Shown here one piece after another: positions 47,207 through 59,635 of a stretch of 64,000 bases of DNA. The notes under the pieces were generated by a model. The model was not told the origin of the DNA, ran no database searches, and saw only the letters and a program-made list of their open reading frames with translations. Position numbers and translations under genes: made by a program. The DNA lies in contig NC_088298.1 in NCBI RefSeq assembly GCF_032854445.1, positions 11,955,504 through 12,019,503 of the forward strand, given 5' to 3'. Position 1 is the first letter of the stretch, and every line of letters starts with the position of its first letter. Source of the DNA: Liolophura sinensis. Lineage: Eukaryota; Mollusca; Polyplacophora; Chitonida; Chitonidae.

Positions 47207-47361
47207 GTAAGTATACACACATATAAACCATCTAAATTTCCTGCTGACTGAATTAAAACGTCTCTTCAGTGTCATACAATGGGGCTTGGTATTCGCCGTA
47301 TAGTTTATTATACATTTAAATTTATTAAAATTAATTCGCTCACGCAGATACTGATAATACC

Positions 47362-47890
47362 ATATGTATTGTCATTTATGTATCGTGTATCTTCGGGCAT
47401 CGATACAGCATGTATTGTCATTTATACCTCCTGTAACTTCAAGCATTGATTCCGCATGTATTGTCATTTATACCTCCTGTAACTTCAAGCATTGATTCCG
47501 CATGTATTGTCATTTATACCTTGTGTAACTTCAAGTATTGATTCCGCATGTATTGTCATTTACACCTCGTGTAACTTCAAGCATTGATTCCGCATGCATT
47601 GTCATTTATACCTCGTGTAACTTCAAGCATTGATTCCGCATGCATTGTCATTTATACCTCGTGTAACTTCAAGCATTGATTCCACATGTATTGTCATTTA
47701 TACCTAGGGTAACTTCAAGCATTGATTCCGCATGTATGGTCATTTACACCTCGTGTAACTTCAAGCATTGATTCCGCATGTATTGTCATTTATACCTCGT
47801 GTAACTTCAAGCATTTATTCCGCATGTATTGTCATTTATACCTCGTGTAACTTCAAGCATTGATTCCGCATGTATTGTCATTTACACCTC
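47362..47890. repeat. 46-bp tandem repeat, about 11-12 copies
   Basis: 'tcatttatacctcgtgtaac' plus 'ttcaagcattgattccgcat' plus 'gtattg' repeats every 46 bases, starting about 155 bases after the donor of the signal-peptide exon. Central copies are nearly identical. A decayed continuation runs to about 48180. Confidence 0.94.
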
Positions 47891-50789
47891 CCAAACTTGT
47901 CTCTAAGCATTGACACCACACTATTGTTTTTAGTACATCTTGTGTCTTCAAGCATTGGTTTCTATTCGTGACACCCGTCTCATCATTTATACAACTTGTA
48001 CCACCATTCATCCCACAGATGCCTCTACTTAAACTTCGTCAAAGTTCCACAATACCATACGGCCTACATGTAGTACACATTGCACCTCCATTCGCGCGCA
48101 TCTGCTATTATGCATTCATACCACATACTAATATCTATTCTCATCATACCGCATCCCATCGGCTTTGTATCTATCTTCATTCATATCGTGTTTGACTTCA
48201 TCCGAATGGCTGTATATCCTCCCACCTCAATTAACACTGATATTCTTTAGGAATGTATTACTCTATATACGTTAATGACTCGGTGTATCAGTTTAGTTGA
48301 ATCATAGATAACAGTCTTGTTATTATATGCATACGACTGAATGTTTAGTAGGCCAGTGTTAATTGGTTTTCTTCCCGGTTGTGTATCAACTTTTGCGCTT
48401 TACTGAGTTAACGACTTGTACTTTATAATTGAACATTCACTGGAGTACACCTTATTCTTACTCGAAGGAAATATTCTAAAACAGCTTTATTCATCCACGT
48501 CTGTAATCTAGCATGAATAGCCACACAATTTTGGTTTTTCGGAAAATTAATTCAAAGTCTTCGTAAATTATCACAAAACGTAATGATAATTTTTCCTCTT
48601 TTTTCGATATGAGGAAAGCTGTGCTGACTACATGGCAATTCCATAATTTTTCGCTATTCTTACAAATCATTCCGGAAAAGCTTACAGCACGCAGGGTGAA
48701 CGACCACTTTCGTCGCTTTTATTGCTATCATTGTTCGGTTGAATGTTGTAAATGGTTGATACTTATAGATAAGCAGTGCGTACATAGATACGTATGACAG
48801 AACAAGTATAAGTGACCACACTTAATAGTCTGTCTATTTAACCGTGTCGGAGACAACTATATTAGCATGAGCAATGAAGCGAACAACCTTGGCATGTACA
48901 GCTATATGAACAATGGGGCGTAACGATGGTAGACTATACATGTGGCTTGTTATCTTTGCTAGCTATACATGCGAGACTACATACCTGTAAACGACACAAT
49001 ACTGGTTGCTATCTGATTTGAGAATGATTAATTTTCGTTGATATTTATACATGAATGATGTCATATTTAGATTAGGTGGCGGAAATATTCTCTTTTAGGA
49101 CTGTGTCTGTTGGTACCACAACGTTGCACCTAACAGTTATACCATAATCCAGAAATTAACACCGTATTTTACCTACTTCACCGTAAAAACAACTTGTGGC
49201 TTTATTTACATTAAAATTCCATGACGGTTGGGTTAATATGTCTTTTCCTGTAAATGAACATCTCTCCTCTAACTGTAACTAGCCAATAGCGTAGTTTCAT
49301 AGGCAATGTGTTGTAAACGTACAAAATAATCTTAAGTTTATTGTCAGCTAATGAACCGCAAAGAATCGAACTGGAATCAAATATAAAGCATCGTTATGTA
49401 AAATTACAACAGGCCTACGGCGGATAATTGTAACTATATTTATATCGTATTTTATGTAAAACTTCTCCATTTGACTTTGTGCGATATTTACAGTTCTTTT
49501 CTCCGTGATAAAATACAACAATCTAACAACATTCTAATTTAAGCACTCAAACAAATCTAGAAGGCTTAGAAAGTCTTATTCCTTCATTTAAGATTTTAAG
49601 TATCGTATGCGAAGGACAACACTCAGTTCTGACATGAAATGTATATTTCAGCTGTCAAATAATTTATGATGTTTAGACAATTCTGTTACTTTGTTTACAA
49701 TATATGGGTGTTTCTGCGAGTAAAGCGCTAATGATCGTCAGAGAATAACAAACACCACACAAGATCATGTGAACGATTAAACCGTAACAGCCTTTTAAAA
49801 ACAATTCGCTAATATTTCAGTCCTTGGACGAAATAGTTTATGAAAGGCCGGTGATTGTTAAATGGACACATTTTGTTTCCTATTTTATTGACATTTTTTG
49901 GTAATTGGACAGAGGCTACATTTAGCTCCAATCTCCAGTTTTGTAGTACATGTACATAATCGAACTGTTTTATCCACCTTAACTATACAAAGTGCAAGCT
50001 ACGACGTTAGAGTAATGCTACATTGGGTTTGACTTCCCACAGACTCAAAATGACTGACAAGTTCTTGAAGTTATTGAATACCTCGTCACATGGAATAGCT
50101 CTCTAGCTGTTGACAGATAAGAAGACCCATGTCCATTACAATGGTTAAGGTAGTTGTAAGAATAGGTGTACATTACACGGAAGACAGTTAATTGTCTGTC
50201 GATCCGAGCCAATAACGATCATATCGTCGCGTGCGTTATCGTTTTAATGTGGGCAACCAATTAACCACCTGCATCATAAAGAATTCCTTAAAAACGGAAT
50301 GGAATTAATCTTGCAGTTGTTCACAAATAGAACAAAATTACTTTAATTTGCATGAGAGCCACTGTCCCTTCCTCTTCAAATGTGTCGTAAAGCTCATGTC
50401 CACCTTCTAGAAACCAGTTGGTGACAAAAGTTAATTCACTAATAACTCCGTATCTCATATCGGGGTCTTTCTTTGTTCACCTTACATTCCAGACTACCAG
50501 CTGTGTTATTCCAAACCCGTTACCAGCTATCTGCGCATTACCTGTTTCTTGTTCATCCGTTAATCTTTCTTTTCTTTTCTCGAACACTACAAGAGACAAC
50601 CTTGATATTAAAGCCCTTTAAGGTCTGCCATTGCTTAACTTATTAAATGACTCCTATTTTAAGCATTTTTAAAATGACTTTGTTATACGTGGATTTCTGG
50701 CCGAGCCCTAAGTGTTGTAGAAACAAGGAGTTTATATGTTACACTAGATTCACTGCATGTCGATCGTTGTAAATATGATACCGGCTTAC

Positions 50790-51115
50790 TGATCTCGTGA
50801 ACACAGTGCGACAGGTCGCTTTGAGGCATCTGGCCATGATCCAACAGACCGCTTTGAAGTATATGACCATCAAGCGACAGGCTGTTTAGAAATGTGTTGC
50901 CATCAACCGACAGGCCGTTTTGAAACAAGTGGCCATCAGATAACAGCTTTGAATTCTGTGGCGAGCAGCCGATAGCCCTTTTTGAAAATTGTGCCCATCA
51001 GCCAACAAGACGGGTTAAAATCTGTGCCATCAGTCAACGGGCCGCTTTGAAATATGCTGTTGTCGGTCAACAGGCCAGGCGTGTTGAAATTTGTGGCCAC
51101 TAGTCAATGTTTGTC
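50790..51115. repeat. Degenerate ~40-45-bp tandem repeat
   Basis: 'gccgctttgaaatatg', 'tggccatcagtcaaca' and 'ggcc' return with many changes (for example 50816, 50849, 50892, 50915, 51040). An old array with no coding sense. Confidence 0.7.
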
Positions 51116-52534
51116 GATAGTATCCAGGCCCTAGTCAATGCCCTGCCTGCCTGCACAAATGGTATAGGCCTACTGATTTACTGATGACGCACTTTTCTTC
51201 ACTTTCCTGTTGTTTATAGAGTGTGGCCGTCCCGGTGACATATACATCTCTGACAAGATTAGCATTTAAGGGTTATACACGGAAAATCCACCGATCTTGT
51301 TTTGTCACGCGACATAATAGATTGTTCAGCTTTTTTTTCTGTTACAAATCGCCTGAGGCTTTTGAGCCTTTTTTGGCCTTCCGGAGTACACAGACGTGTT
51401 ATTGTGCGTCTATAATGCTCCAGTTATGTTCCCAATACACGCCTCTTGTTAACAAGAATTAACTCTTACGTTTCTGTTCGAGTTTAATTTTCAACAATAG
51501 ACTTCGTGATTGTAACAATTAAGTAAGTTTTTTTGCTGCTACGGACATCACAAAGGCAATCAGAACAATACAGATTCCAGAGAAACTGTATAAACTTTAG
51601 CACACGCAAACATACGAATTTCTACTAGGCCGTTAAAATTCTGGTCGCAGTATGTTAAACCGCTCGGCTTTCTGTTCTTCCTCCTACTGCTAACTTTTCA
51701 TCATCGCCAAACAGTTGCTCTTGATCTTATAAACAGAATCCAGAACCATCTTAAAGATTCGTAAAATCTCTCGATTTCCTGTCCTTTCACCAGAATCTTA
51801 TAACAAACAGAAAAAAGCCATTGGCGCGCTGCTTAAAGTGTTAGTTTACAAATCTCTGTAAACAAATAATGTTATGCTAAAGAGTTTTAAATCGAACGAT
51901 TTACTGAACGGACGTCTTTGCTTCAGTATCTTATGTGAATGAAATTTATTCAAAATCTCGCAGGTATATTGTTTTCTTTTCGAGGTGAGGAGGAAAAAAA
52001 GCAGTTGATATTTCTATTTCCTTATTGGTGCTCGATTGTTGTATTTGTGCACGACATCCTCAGGAACGTGTTATAAACGTTCTTTAAAACTAAGCCAAGC
52101 AGATTAACCACGTGCAGAATCGTTCAGGAAGCGAACACCGGACGCAGCCTAGGTGTCTGTAGTTGTTGTTTGACCCTCTGTCCTGACACACGTCCCACAA
52201 AAAATCATGAAATATGTCGTTATCCCTCATCTGAGAATGGTTTTACAAAAGACGCCTATAAATGACAACATATCTGTTCCAAATTTGGAATTGTCTATAC
52301 GCTGATGGCCCCGTGATTTCTAAAAATATGACACATAATAATTTTCTTTAGACTTTTTCTTACACAATGTCGGTTTCCGGCATTCTTATCCAGATCGCAT
52401 CTGTTGGAAAGAATGAATAACTATGTCTTTTTGTAACATGTGCAATCCAACAACGGCTTCCTGATGTGTTAGTGAAAATGTGGGTAAATGTAAGAATTGT
52501 GAAAATGTCTTTTGTAAATGTACTTAATGCTAAT

Positions 52535-52690
52535 TGTTGTAAACAAATACTATACTTAATAGTAGTTGTTGTAAAAAATACTATACTTAATAGTAGTTGT
52601 TGTAAAAAATACTATATTTAATTCTAATCTATGTAAACAAATAGTATACTTAATGCTTATCGGTGTAAACAAATACTAAACTATTACCAT
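52535..52690. repeat. Short ~32-40-bp tandem repeat, 4-5 copies
   Basis: 'aatactatacttaatagtag' plus 'ttgttgtaaaa' repeats twice almost exactly and is then followed by diverged versions ('aatctatgtaaacaaatag', 'atcggtgtaaacaaatact'). Confidence 0.8.
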
Positions 52691-53569
52691 AATTGGTGCA
52701 CACAAATTGTTGACCTGTAATTAATTGATTTATATAAATACTAGCCGTATTACTAATTGGTGTCAAGAATACTAGACTATTTCTAAAGAAAAAACAGATT
52801 TATTACTAATTTGAAGTCCTGTGTATGTATAGGAATACCAAATGCCACTATATAATTCCATGGGAAGGTTTTACTTCACCTGAAATTAATTTATCTACGT
52901 TTCAAAAATCATATATATCAGCTATATGGCTATAACTCGCCTATAGAGAGGAATTAACTCTGTTAGTTAGCAGCTAAAACAGCCTGTGCTTTATAACTCC
53001 TAATGTACATTTCTGCCCCAGTTCGTGACATACACGCGTCGTTGGGTAATTTCCAGGAGTGCAATTCTCCACCTGCATGGGCTGTAATTTATAGATAGGT
53101 GGTAAAAGGGGACATGTGTTAAACGAATAGAATCCAGAGAACTCAAAATTGAAATTAGCATTGCAAGATGGACAACAACTGTCAAAATGTCAAAAACTGT
53201 ACTTACGAGTACTTATGCTGTTATTTTTATACTATTTATAAATAGTTATGGAAAAATTCTAAGTGCACTATATATCGCTAGTGACAGTGAAGTCTGATGT
53301 CACATCGTCTTTAATATTCAAGTATATATGAAGATCTTATTGACACTTAATCGTTTACCCTTCATTATTAGCAACGTATGATTCGTAAAATTTATAGAGG
53401 AGAAATAAGTTCGCCAGTAAATCACCAAAGGTCGGTGGTGATCTCTGGTGGTATATTCCAGTTTCTTCCCCCTGGTAAACTCTCCACCCTCGCATGTGCG
53501 ACCAATTCTTCACCATGGCGGTAAAACACAAATAAGTGAGTAAATGTAACGCGTCAGCTAATACATATA

Positions 53570-55290
53570 ATACATGTTAAGCAGTACCAACTGTTTGTGC
53601 ATTACATACATGTAAACGTGGCACACAGAACCAACCATTTGCGCAGTACATATATGTACACATGGCACACAGAACCAACTGTTTAGGCAATACATACATG
53701 TATGCATGTTACACAGTACCAACTATTTGCATAGTACATACATGTATACATGGCACACAGACCAAACTGTTTTGGCAGTACACACATGTATCCATGTTAC
53801 ACAGTACCAACTGTTTGGGCAGTACATACATGTATACATAGCACACAGAACCAACTGTTTGGGCAGTACATACATGTATACATGGCACACAGAACCAACT
53901 GTTTGGGCAGTACATACATGTATACATGGCACACAGAACCGACTGTTTGGGCAGTACATACATGTATACATGTCACACAGAACCAACTGTTTGGGCCGTA
54001 CATACATGTATACATGGCACACAGAACCAACTGTTTGGGCAGTACATACGTGTATACATGACACACAGAACCAACTGTTTGCGTAGTACATACAGGTATA
54101 CATGGCACACAGAACCAACTGTTTGCATAGTACATACATGTATACATGGCACACAGAACCAGCTGTTTGGGCAGTACATACATGTATACATGGCACACAG
54201 AACCAACTGTTTGCGTAGTACATACAGGTATACATGTTACACAGAACCAACTGTTTGCATAGTACATACATGTATACATGGCACACAGAACCAACTGTTT
54301 GCATAGTACATACATGTATACATGGCACACAGAACCAGCTGTTTGGGCAGTACGTATATGTATACATAGCACACAGGACCACCTGTTTGGACAGTATATA
54401 CATGTATACATGACACACAGAACCAACTGTTTGCATAGTACATACATGTATACATGGCACACAGAACCAACTGTTTGCATAGTACATACATGTATACATG
54501 GCACACAGAACCACCTGTTTGGGCAGTACATACATGTATACATAGCACACAGAACCACCTGTTTGAACAGTATATACATGTATACATGGCACACAGGACC
54601 ACCTGTTTGGACAGTATATACATGTATACATGGCACACAGAGCCAACTGTTTGGGCAATACATACATGTATACATGGCACACAGAGCCAGTTGTTTGGGC
54701 AGTACTTACATGTATACATGGCACACAGAACCAACTGTTTGCGTAGTACATACAGGTATACATGGCACACAGAACCAACTGTTTGCATAGTACATACATG
54801 TATACATGGCACACAGAACCAACTGTTTGCATAGTACATACATGTATACATGGCACACAGAACCAGCTGTTTGGGCAGTACGTATATGTATACATAGCAC
54901 ACAGGACCACCTGTTTGGACAGTATATACATGTATACATGACACACAGAACCAACTGTTTGGGCAGTACATACATGTATACATAGCACACAGTACCAACT
55001 GTTTGGACAGTACATACATGTATACATAGCACACAGGACCACCTGTTTGGACAGTATATACATGTATACATGGCACACAGAGCCAACTGTTTGGGCAGTA
55101 CATACATGTATACATGTTACACAGAACCAACTGTTTGCATAGTACATACATGTATACATGGCACACAGAACCAACTGTTTGGACAGTGTATACATGTATA
55201 CATGGCACACAGAGCCAACTGTTTGGACAGTATATACATGTATACATGGCACACAGAGCCAACTGTTTGGGCAATACATACATGTATACA
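53570..55290. repeat. 44-bp satellite, about 39 copies, palindromic core
   Basis: 'cacacagaaccaactgtttg' plus 'ggcagtacatacatgtatac' plus 'atgg' repeats every 44 bases. Most units contain the perfect 12-base palindrome CATGTATACATG. Unit variants (gcatag, gcgtag, gggcag, ggacag) recur in local blocks, as in unequal exchange. On the minus strand the unit lacks stops in all three frames. Since 44 is not a multiple of three, frames of up to 522 codons run through (53723-55291, 54237-55346) with a 44-residue period. I regard these as artefacts and find no promoter, splice or codon signal. Confidence 0.95.
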
Positions 55291-55699
55291 AGTCCGTAAA
55301 CCACGACCAGTGCGTTGTGTCTAAATAACAGCTTCAAAGACAACAAAAAGTATAACCAAAGTTATTTCAGAAGAGGTTTCCATACAGACCTAAACGAGCA
55401 TAAGCATTTTTTTTATTACTGGAGTTCTTACGAGAACATGAGATGCACCATTTCAAAGAAACCGGAAACAAGACGTTGCGTCTATTTTTTTTTTCCTTTC
55501 TTTTAATTGGGCTATCTCGGCAATCCTACATCACAAAAATAGTAATTGATGTTTTTGTACTTTAAATGTTACTCTTTAACATATATATATATATATATAA
55601 ATATTTGATCCAGTGTTGCCCTCTCTCGAAATTGAGGGAAACTGCTGAGGATATTTGATATTTCCATACGTTCGTGTAGTTCTAAAAATTCTTTCCTTT

Positions 55700-55975
55700 C
55701 TGTAAAAGTATGGCCAGGTTTAGTGATGGCCAGGTTCAGTGACGGCCAAGTACAGTGATGGCCAGGCACAGTGATGGCCATGTACAATGATGGCCAGGTA
55801 CGGTGATGGCCAGGTACAGTGATGGCCAGGCTCAGTGATGGCTAGGTTCAGTGACGGCCAGGTACAGTGACGGCCAGGTACAGTGATGGCCATGTACAAT
55901 GATGGCCAGGTACAGTGATGACCAGGTACAGTGATGACCAGGTACAGTTGTGGCCAGGTACACTGATAAATGCAC
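55700..55975. repeat. 16-bp tandem repeat, about 16 copies
   Basis: 'cagtgatggccaggta' repeats in 16-base steps with minor changes (gacggcc, aatgatggcc). A short (AT)n run precedes it at 55579-55598. The minus-strand frame 55832-56131 is a by-product. Confidence 0.92.
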
Positions 55976-56354
55976 TGTGACGTTATGAATGCTAAATCCC
56001 ATCCGCCCTGTATGCATACTATCTGACAAAAAAGACCTTGAGTTTGTGCTCTCTTGATTTGTAAGCTTTAATTGTAAAGGGGAAAAAATCATCCCATATA
56101 CACGCAAGACAGATCCAAGGATTGATGACATTCTAACCCGTATTACGCACAGGAGATTATACTGATGTTAAACGTAACACTAATGACTATTCTCTGTACA
56201 ACTCCTGGTCCGGGCGGAATATTTAGCCCCCTCCTCCCCCAAAAAAAACAAAAAAACAAACATAATCCAACAAGAAGGAGCCTTAAAGGGGAATATTTGT
56301 GACTAGACAGTGTTATTTGCACGTCTCATTATAATCCTGCCTGTCTAATCAGAC

Positions 56355-56526
56355 GGTCCCTCTCCTGTCGTACGTGGGGAAGGTCTTCAGCAGCCTGCGG
56401 ATGGTGGGGAGTTTCCCCCGGGCTTTGTCCTTTTTCTTTCTACCATAATGCTGGCCGCCGTCATATAAGTGATATATTCTTGAGTACGGCGTAAAGCACC
56501 AATCAAAGAAGTAGATAAATAAATCA
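56355..56526 (+). mobile_element. 5'-truncated family-1 SINE with 8-bp TSD
   Basis: 'ggtccctctcctgtcgtacg', 'cagcctgcggatggtgggga', 'accataatgctggccgccgt', 'gtacggcgtaaagcaccaat' and an A-rich tail. Perfect AATCAGAC repeats at 56347-56354 and 56527-56534. Confidence 0.87.
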
Positions 56527-56827
56527 AATCAGACAGAAAAAGACAATCAGCTAGGCATAGGTGTTATATACGAACACAAGACATGTTAATATTCACTGAG
56601 CTGTGGACATCAGATTGTCAAATAACAGCATACACACGGACAATGTGTTGGGACGAGTATTTTGACTTATTGGTGATAATTTGTGGAAGGATATATTTAA
56701 TACCTTCACTTATATCACTTGACATCACCATATCAGATTTACAACATGTGATTTTCTATATATATCAAAAAATGACTGTACCGCTAGATATTTTATCCAC
56801 CGTGAAATAACAACACCAGTCTACACA

Positions 56828-56856
56828 ATGGTGGCCGAGGGGATTAGCGCGGCGCA
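56828..56856 (+). mobile_element. tRNA-like A-box fragment
   Basis: 'ggtggccgaggggattagcg' followed by 'cggcg' resembles the 5' part of a tRNA or tRNA-derived SINE head (A-box-like TGGCCGAGGGG). Nothing tRNA-like follows, so it is a fragment. Confidence 0.45.
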
Positions 56857-56924
56857 ATTTTAATTTTAAATATCTTACTGTGTGAGTTTCATTTTCATAT
56901 AATATTAGTCTGGCCGGAAGGAAC

Positions 56925-57312
56925 GGTGTAGGCCCTACACCTTTTTAGAGTAGGGCCGAAATGGTGGAGGCCCTTAGGTAACACTAGTTTTAGAGTATGG
57001 CCGGAATGTTGTAGGCCCTTAGGTAACACTGTTTTTAGTGTAGTGCCGGAATGGTGTGGGCCCTTAGGTAACACTGTTTTTTAGAGTAGGGCCGGAATGG
57101 TGTGGGCCCTTAGGTAACACTGTTTTTTAGAGTAGGGCCGGAATGGTGTGGGCCCTTAGGTAACACTGTTTTTTAGAGTAGGGCCGGAATGGTGTGGGCC
57201 CTTAGGTAACACTGTTTTTTAGAGTAGGGCCGGAATGGTGTGGGCCCTTAGGTAACACTGTTTTTTAGAGTAGGGCCGGAATGGTGTGGGCCCTTAGGTA
57301 ACACTGTTTTTT
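56925..57312. repeat. 46-bp tandem repeat with five identical units
   Basis: 'cccttaggtaacactgtttt' plus 'ttagagtagggccggaatgg' plus 'tgtggg' repeats with exact 46-base steps. The units starting 57061, 57107, 57153, 57199 and 57245 are identical, and the earlier three are diverged. Identity of this length implies recent copying. Confidence 0.95.
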
Positions 57313-57929
57313 GTGCAGAGGTCTACACTATAAAGTGTGTTGGCCACTGCTCCTTTCTTGGCAGCGTGATATTTGATACTACATGTATATACGACGCATA
57401 CTCAGATACCAGTACAGGAGCACGGCATGTGTGACTGTGCATATTGTGGAACAAAGAAAGAAGAAATATTTTCATATCTGATATATTGTTTTCTATCGCA
57501 CAATCTCCACATTTCCGGTGTGTGGTCACGTCATTCAGTCATAGAATCTATAGAGGCTTAACCCAGTTTTAAAAGTAGTTTTTGAACAAGAGTAGATGTT
57601 AGGCGCGTGACAATATTGGTATTTACATTTATCGCTTGGTTGAAATTTTCGGATCCCCATATCAGTAGTGGAAATGCTTCACAATAATTTCGGGCAGGGT
57701 GATGACGATGATTTCTTTTGATAGTGACTCCAGACTCCCGACTCCAGGAAGAGTGGGGGAGGAGGTGGGACGTTTTTAAAACAAGTAGGCTGTTAGCTCT
57801 CCCATCTGATGGTATAATCGTTACGACTAGGCGTGAATTAAATAGCAAACATATATCATATAGCATATACAAATTGCAGATCGTCTATGGCCTGAAGAAG
57901 GTTTTTTTTTGTATAACAACTCGCATGCT

Positions 57930-58055
57930 GACTTCCTCTCCGGTCCGCCCCTCTACCTAGCTTCTGCCCACCGTAGTGTTTACCACCGTCGTATAAGTGA
58001 AATGCTGGTGAGTGCGGCGTAAAACAACAATCAAATAAACCAAAAAAAATAAATA
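57930..58055 (+). mobile_element. Family-1 SINE 3' fragment
   Basis: 'tgacttcctctccggtccgc', 'gtcgtataagtgaaatgctg' and 'gtgcggcgtaaaacaacaat' with an A-rich tail. A second decayed tail follows at about 58085-58190 ('tggtcgtgggattccttcca', 'ggcgtgaaacaccaatg'). Confidence 0.72.
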
Positions 58056-58289
58056 AATAATAATAAATTAGACAGCGTAATTTGCCTCACAGGTGATGGT
58101 CGTGGGATTCCTTCCATTCAAATTGTAGGGGCTGTCGTGTAAGTAATATGTTCGTGAGTGTGGCGTGAAACACCAATGATATAAATATAACAGCTCATGT
58201 CATGACGGGAAAGGCCGATGTGCAGCTGTACATACAGACGATCTTAGCAAACGTTGATCACCTAGACCTACGCGACAGTCAATTCAATT

Positions 58290-58700
58290 CAGTCAAAAGC
58301 CACATCATCTGACTGATATTTCCACATTTCAGGTCAGCACAACTTCATCTGGCTGATATTTCAACATTTCAGGTCAGCACAACTTCTGACTGATATTTCC
58401 ACATTTCGGGTCAGCACAACTTCTTCTGACTGATATTTCCACTTTTCAGATCAGCACAACTTCACTTGACTGATATTTCCACATTTCAGGTCAGCACAAC
58501 TTCATCTAACTGATATTTCAGGTCAGCACAACTTCTTCTGACTGATATTTCCACATTTCAGGTCAGCACAACTTCTTCTGACTGATATTTCCACATTTCA
58601 GGTCAGCACAACTTCTTCTGACTGATATTTCCACATTTCAGGTCAGCACAACTTCATCTGACTGATATTTCCACATTTTAGGTCAGCACAACTTCTAGAA
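58290..58700. repeat. 40-bp tandem repeat made of splice-site-like units
   Basis: 'tctgactgatatttccacat' plus 'ttcaggtcagcacaacttct' repeats about 10 times, with a 40-base step in the regular part (58561, 58601) and shortened units near 58500. Every unit carries a branch-point-like CTGAC, a T/C-rich stretch, CAG and directly after it GTCAGC, that is, an acceptor abutting a donor-like sequence on the strand of the host gene. Confidence 0.93.
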
Positions 58701-59635
58701 TATGAGAATATCAACATGTATCACATGAAATCACAATTAAATTGTCGCATTTTGTTCCGACATACCCATATGTTCACGCAACAGACAGGGAAACCCCAAA
58801 TCGATATTAAAACGAGGCTATGACCTACATGTGCCCACGAAGCGCTTAACATAGTATTCTACCCTGAATAGATGAGTAAAGTATGTAAGTTAAGTTTTGA
58901 CAATGTTTTGTCTTTCGTAGTTCCTACTAATTATATCTTTACACTATGTGTTATTTACTGGTTTCTAGGGCCACTTTCCTGTCGGATATCGTGACCCATC
59001 AAATCAGTGTTTTATTTATTTTTTTTTTTAACACATGAATATTTTGGTTACATAACAGCAGTGCGTTGGTATACTATTTACATATGTACATGAGTCAATT
59101 AGTGGGATTAACCTCTTTGTGGTAGCATGTTATAGCTTATTGTATAGGTTCAAATGCTGCCATGGTCATTTAACAGAAAGGGGATAAATAGTAAGCTATT
59201 TACAGAGATTAACGTTATCTTTACACTAGAAATACATAGATCTGCATTAAAGAATTACAATGAATTGCCTATACAGAAATTTACACAGAGAGAAAACAAC
59301 AGTAGTGCTTTTATTTATTGGTTAACAGTTTTGTTCTCTTGCTTCCTCCTCTGTGGCGTGGAGTTAAGGAGCTCCCGCCACTTATACCGGACGCCGTCCA
59401 GGAAAAACCAGCGTACTGGAAACCTGTGCCTGTAACAGGTGCGACAAGTATAAATGAGGAGCAAGGATGTCAGGCCTCATCCACTTAGTTGAAGCAAGAG
59501 ATAGTTCTATTGTCATGATGTCTTTCATGTTTCTGGTCTTCGTTTCCTGGTTGTTAAGTTTCTTTGGTCCCATGGGTCTTCTTATTGTTTTCCCTGTCTT
59601 CTTCTTTAATTGATTTCCTTCTCTATTTCCAATTT

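Noticed and set aside
51221-51275. Candidate exon after a good acceptor ('ctgttgtttatag'), reading CGRPGDIYISDKISI
   Set aside because: A stop follows at once and there is no GT donor in place. It could be a decayed exon, but the support is too weak.
53723-55346. Open frames of 522 and 369 codons on the minus strand
   Set aside because: They lie entirely inside the 44-bp satellite. The period and lack of stops explain them, and there is no start context, splice signal or non-repeat sequence.
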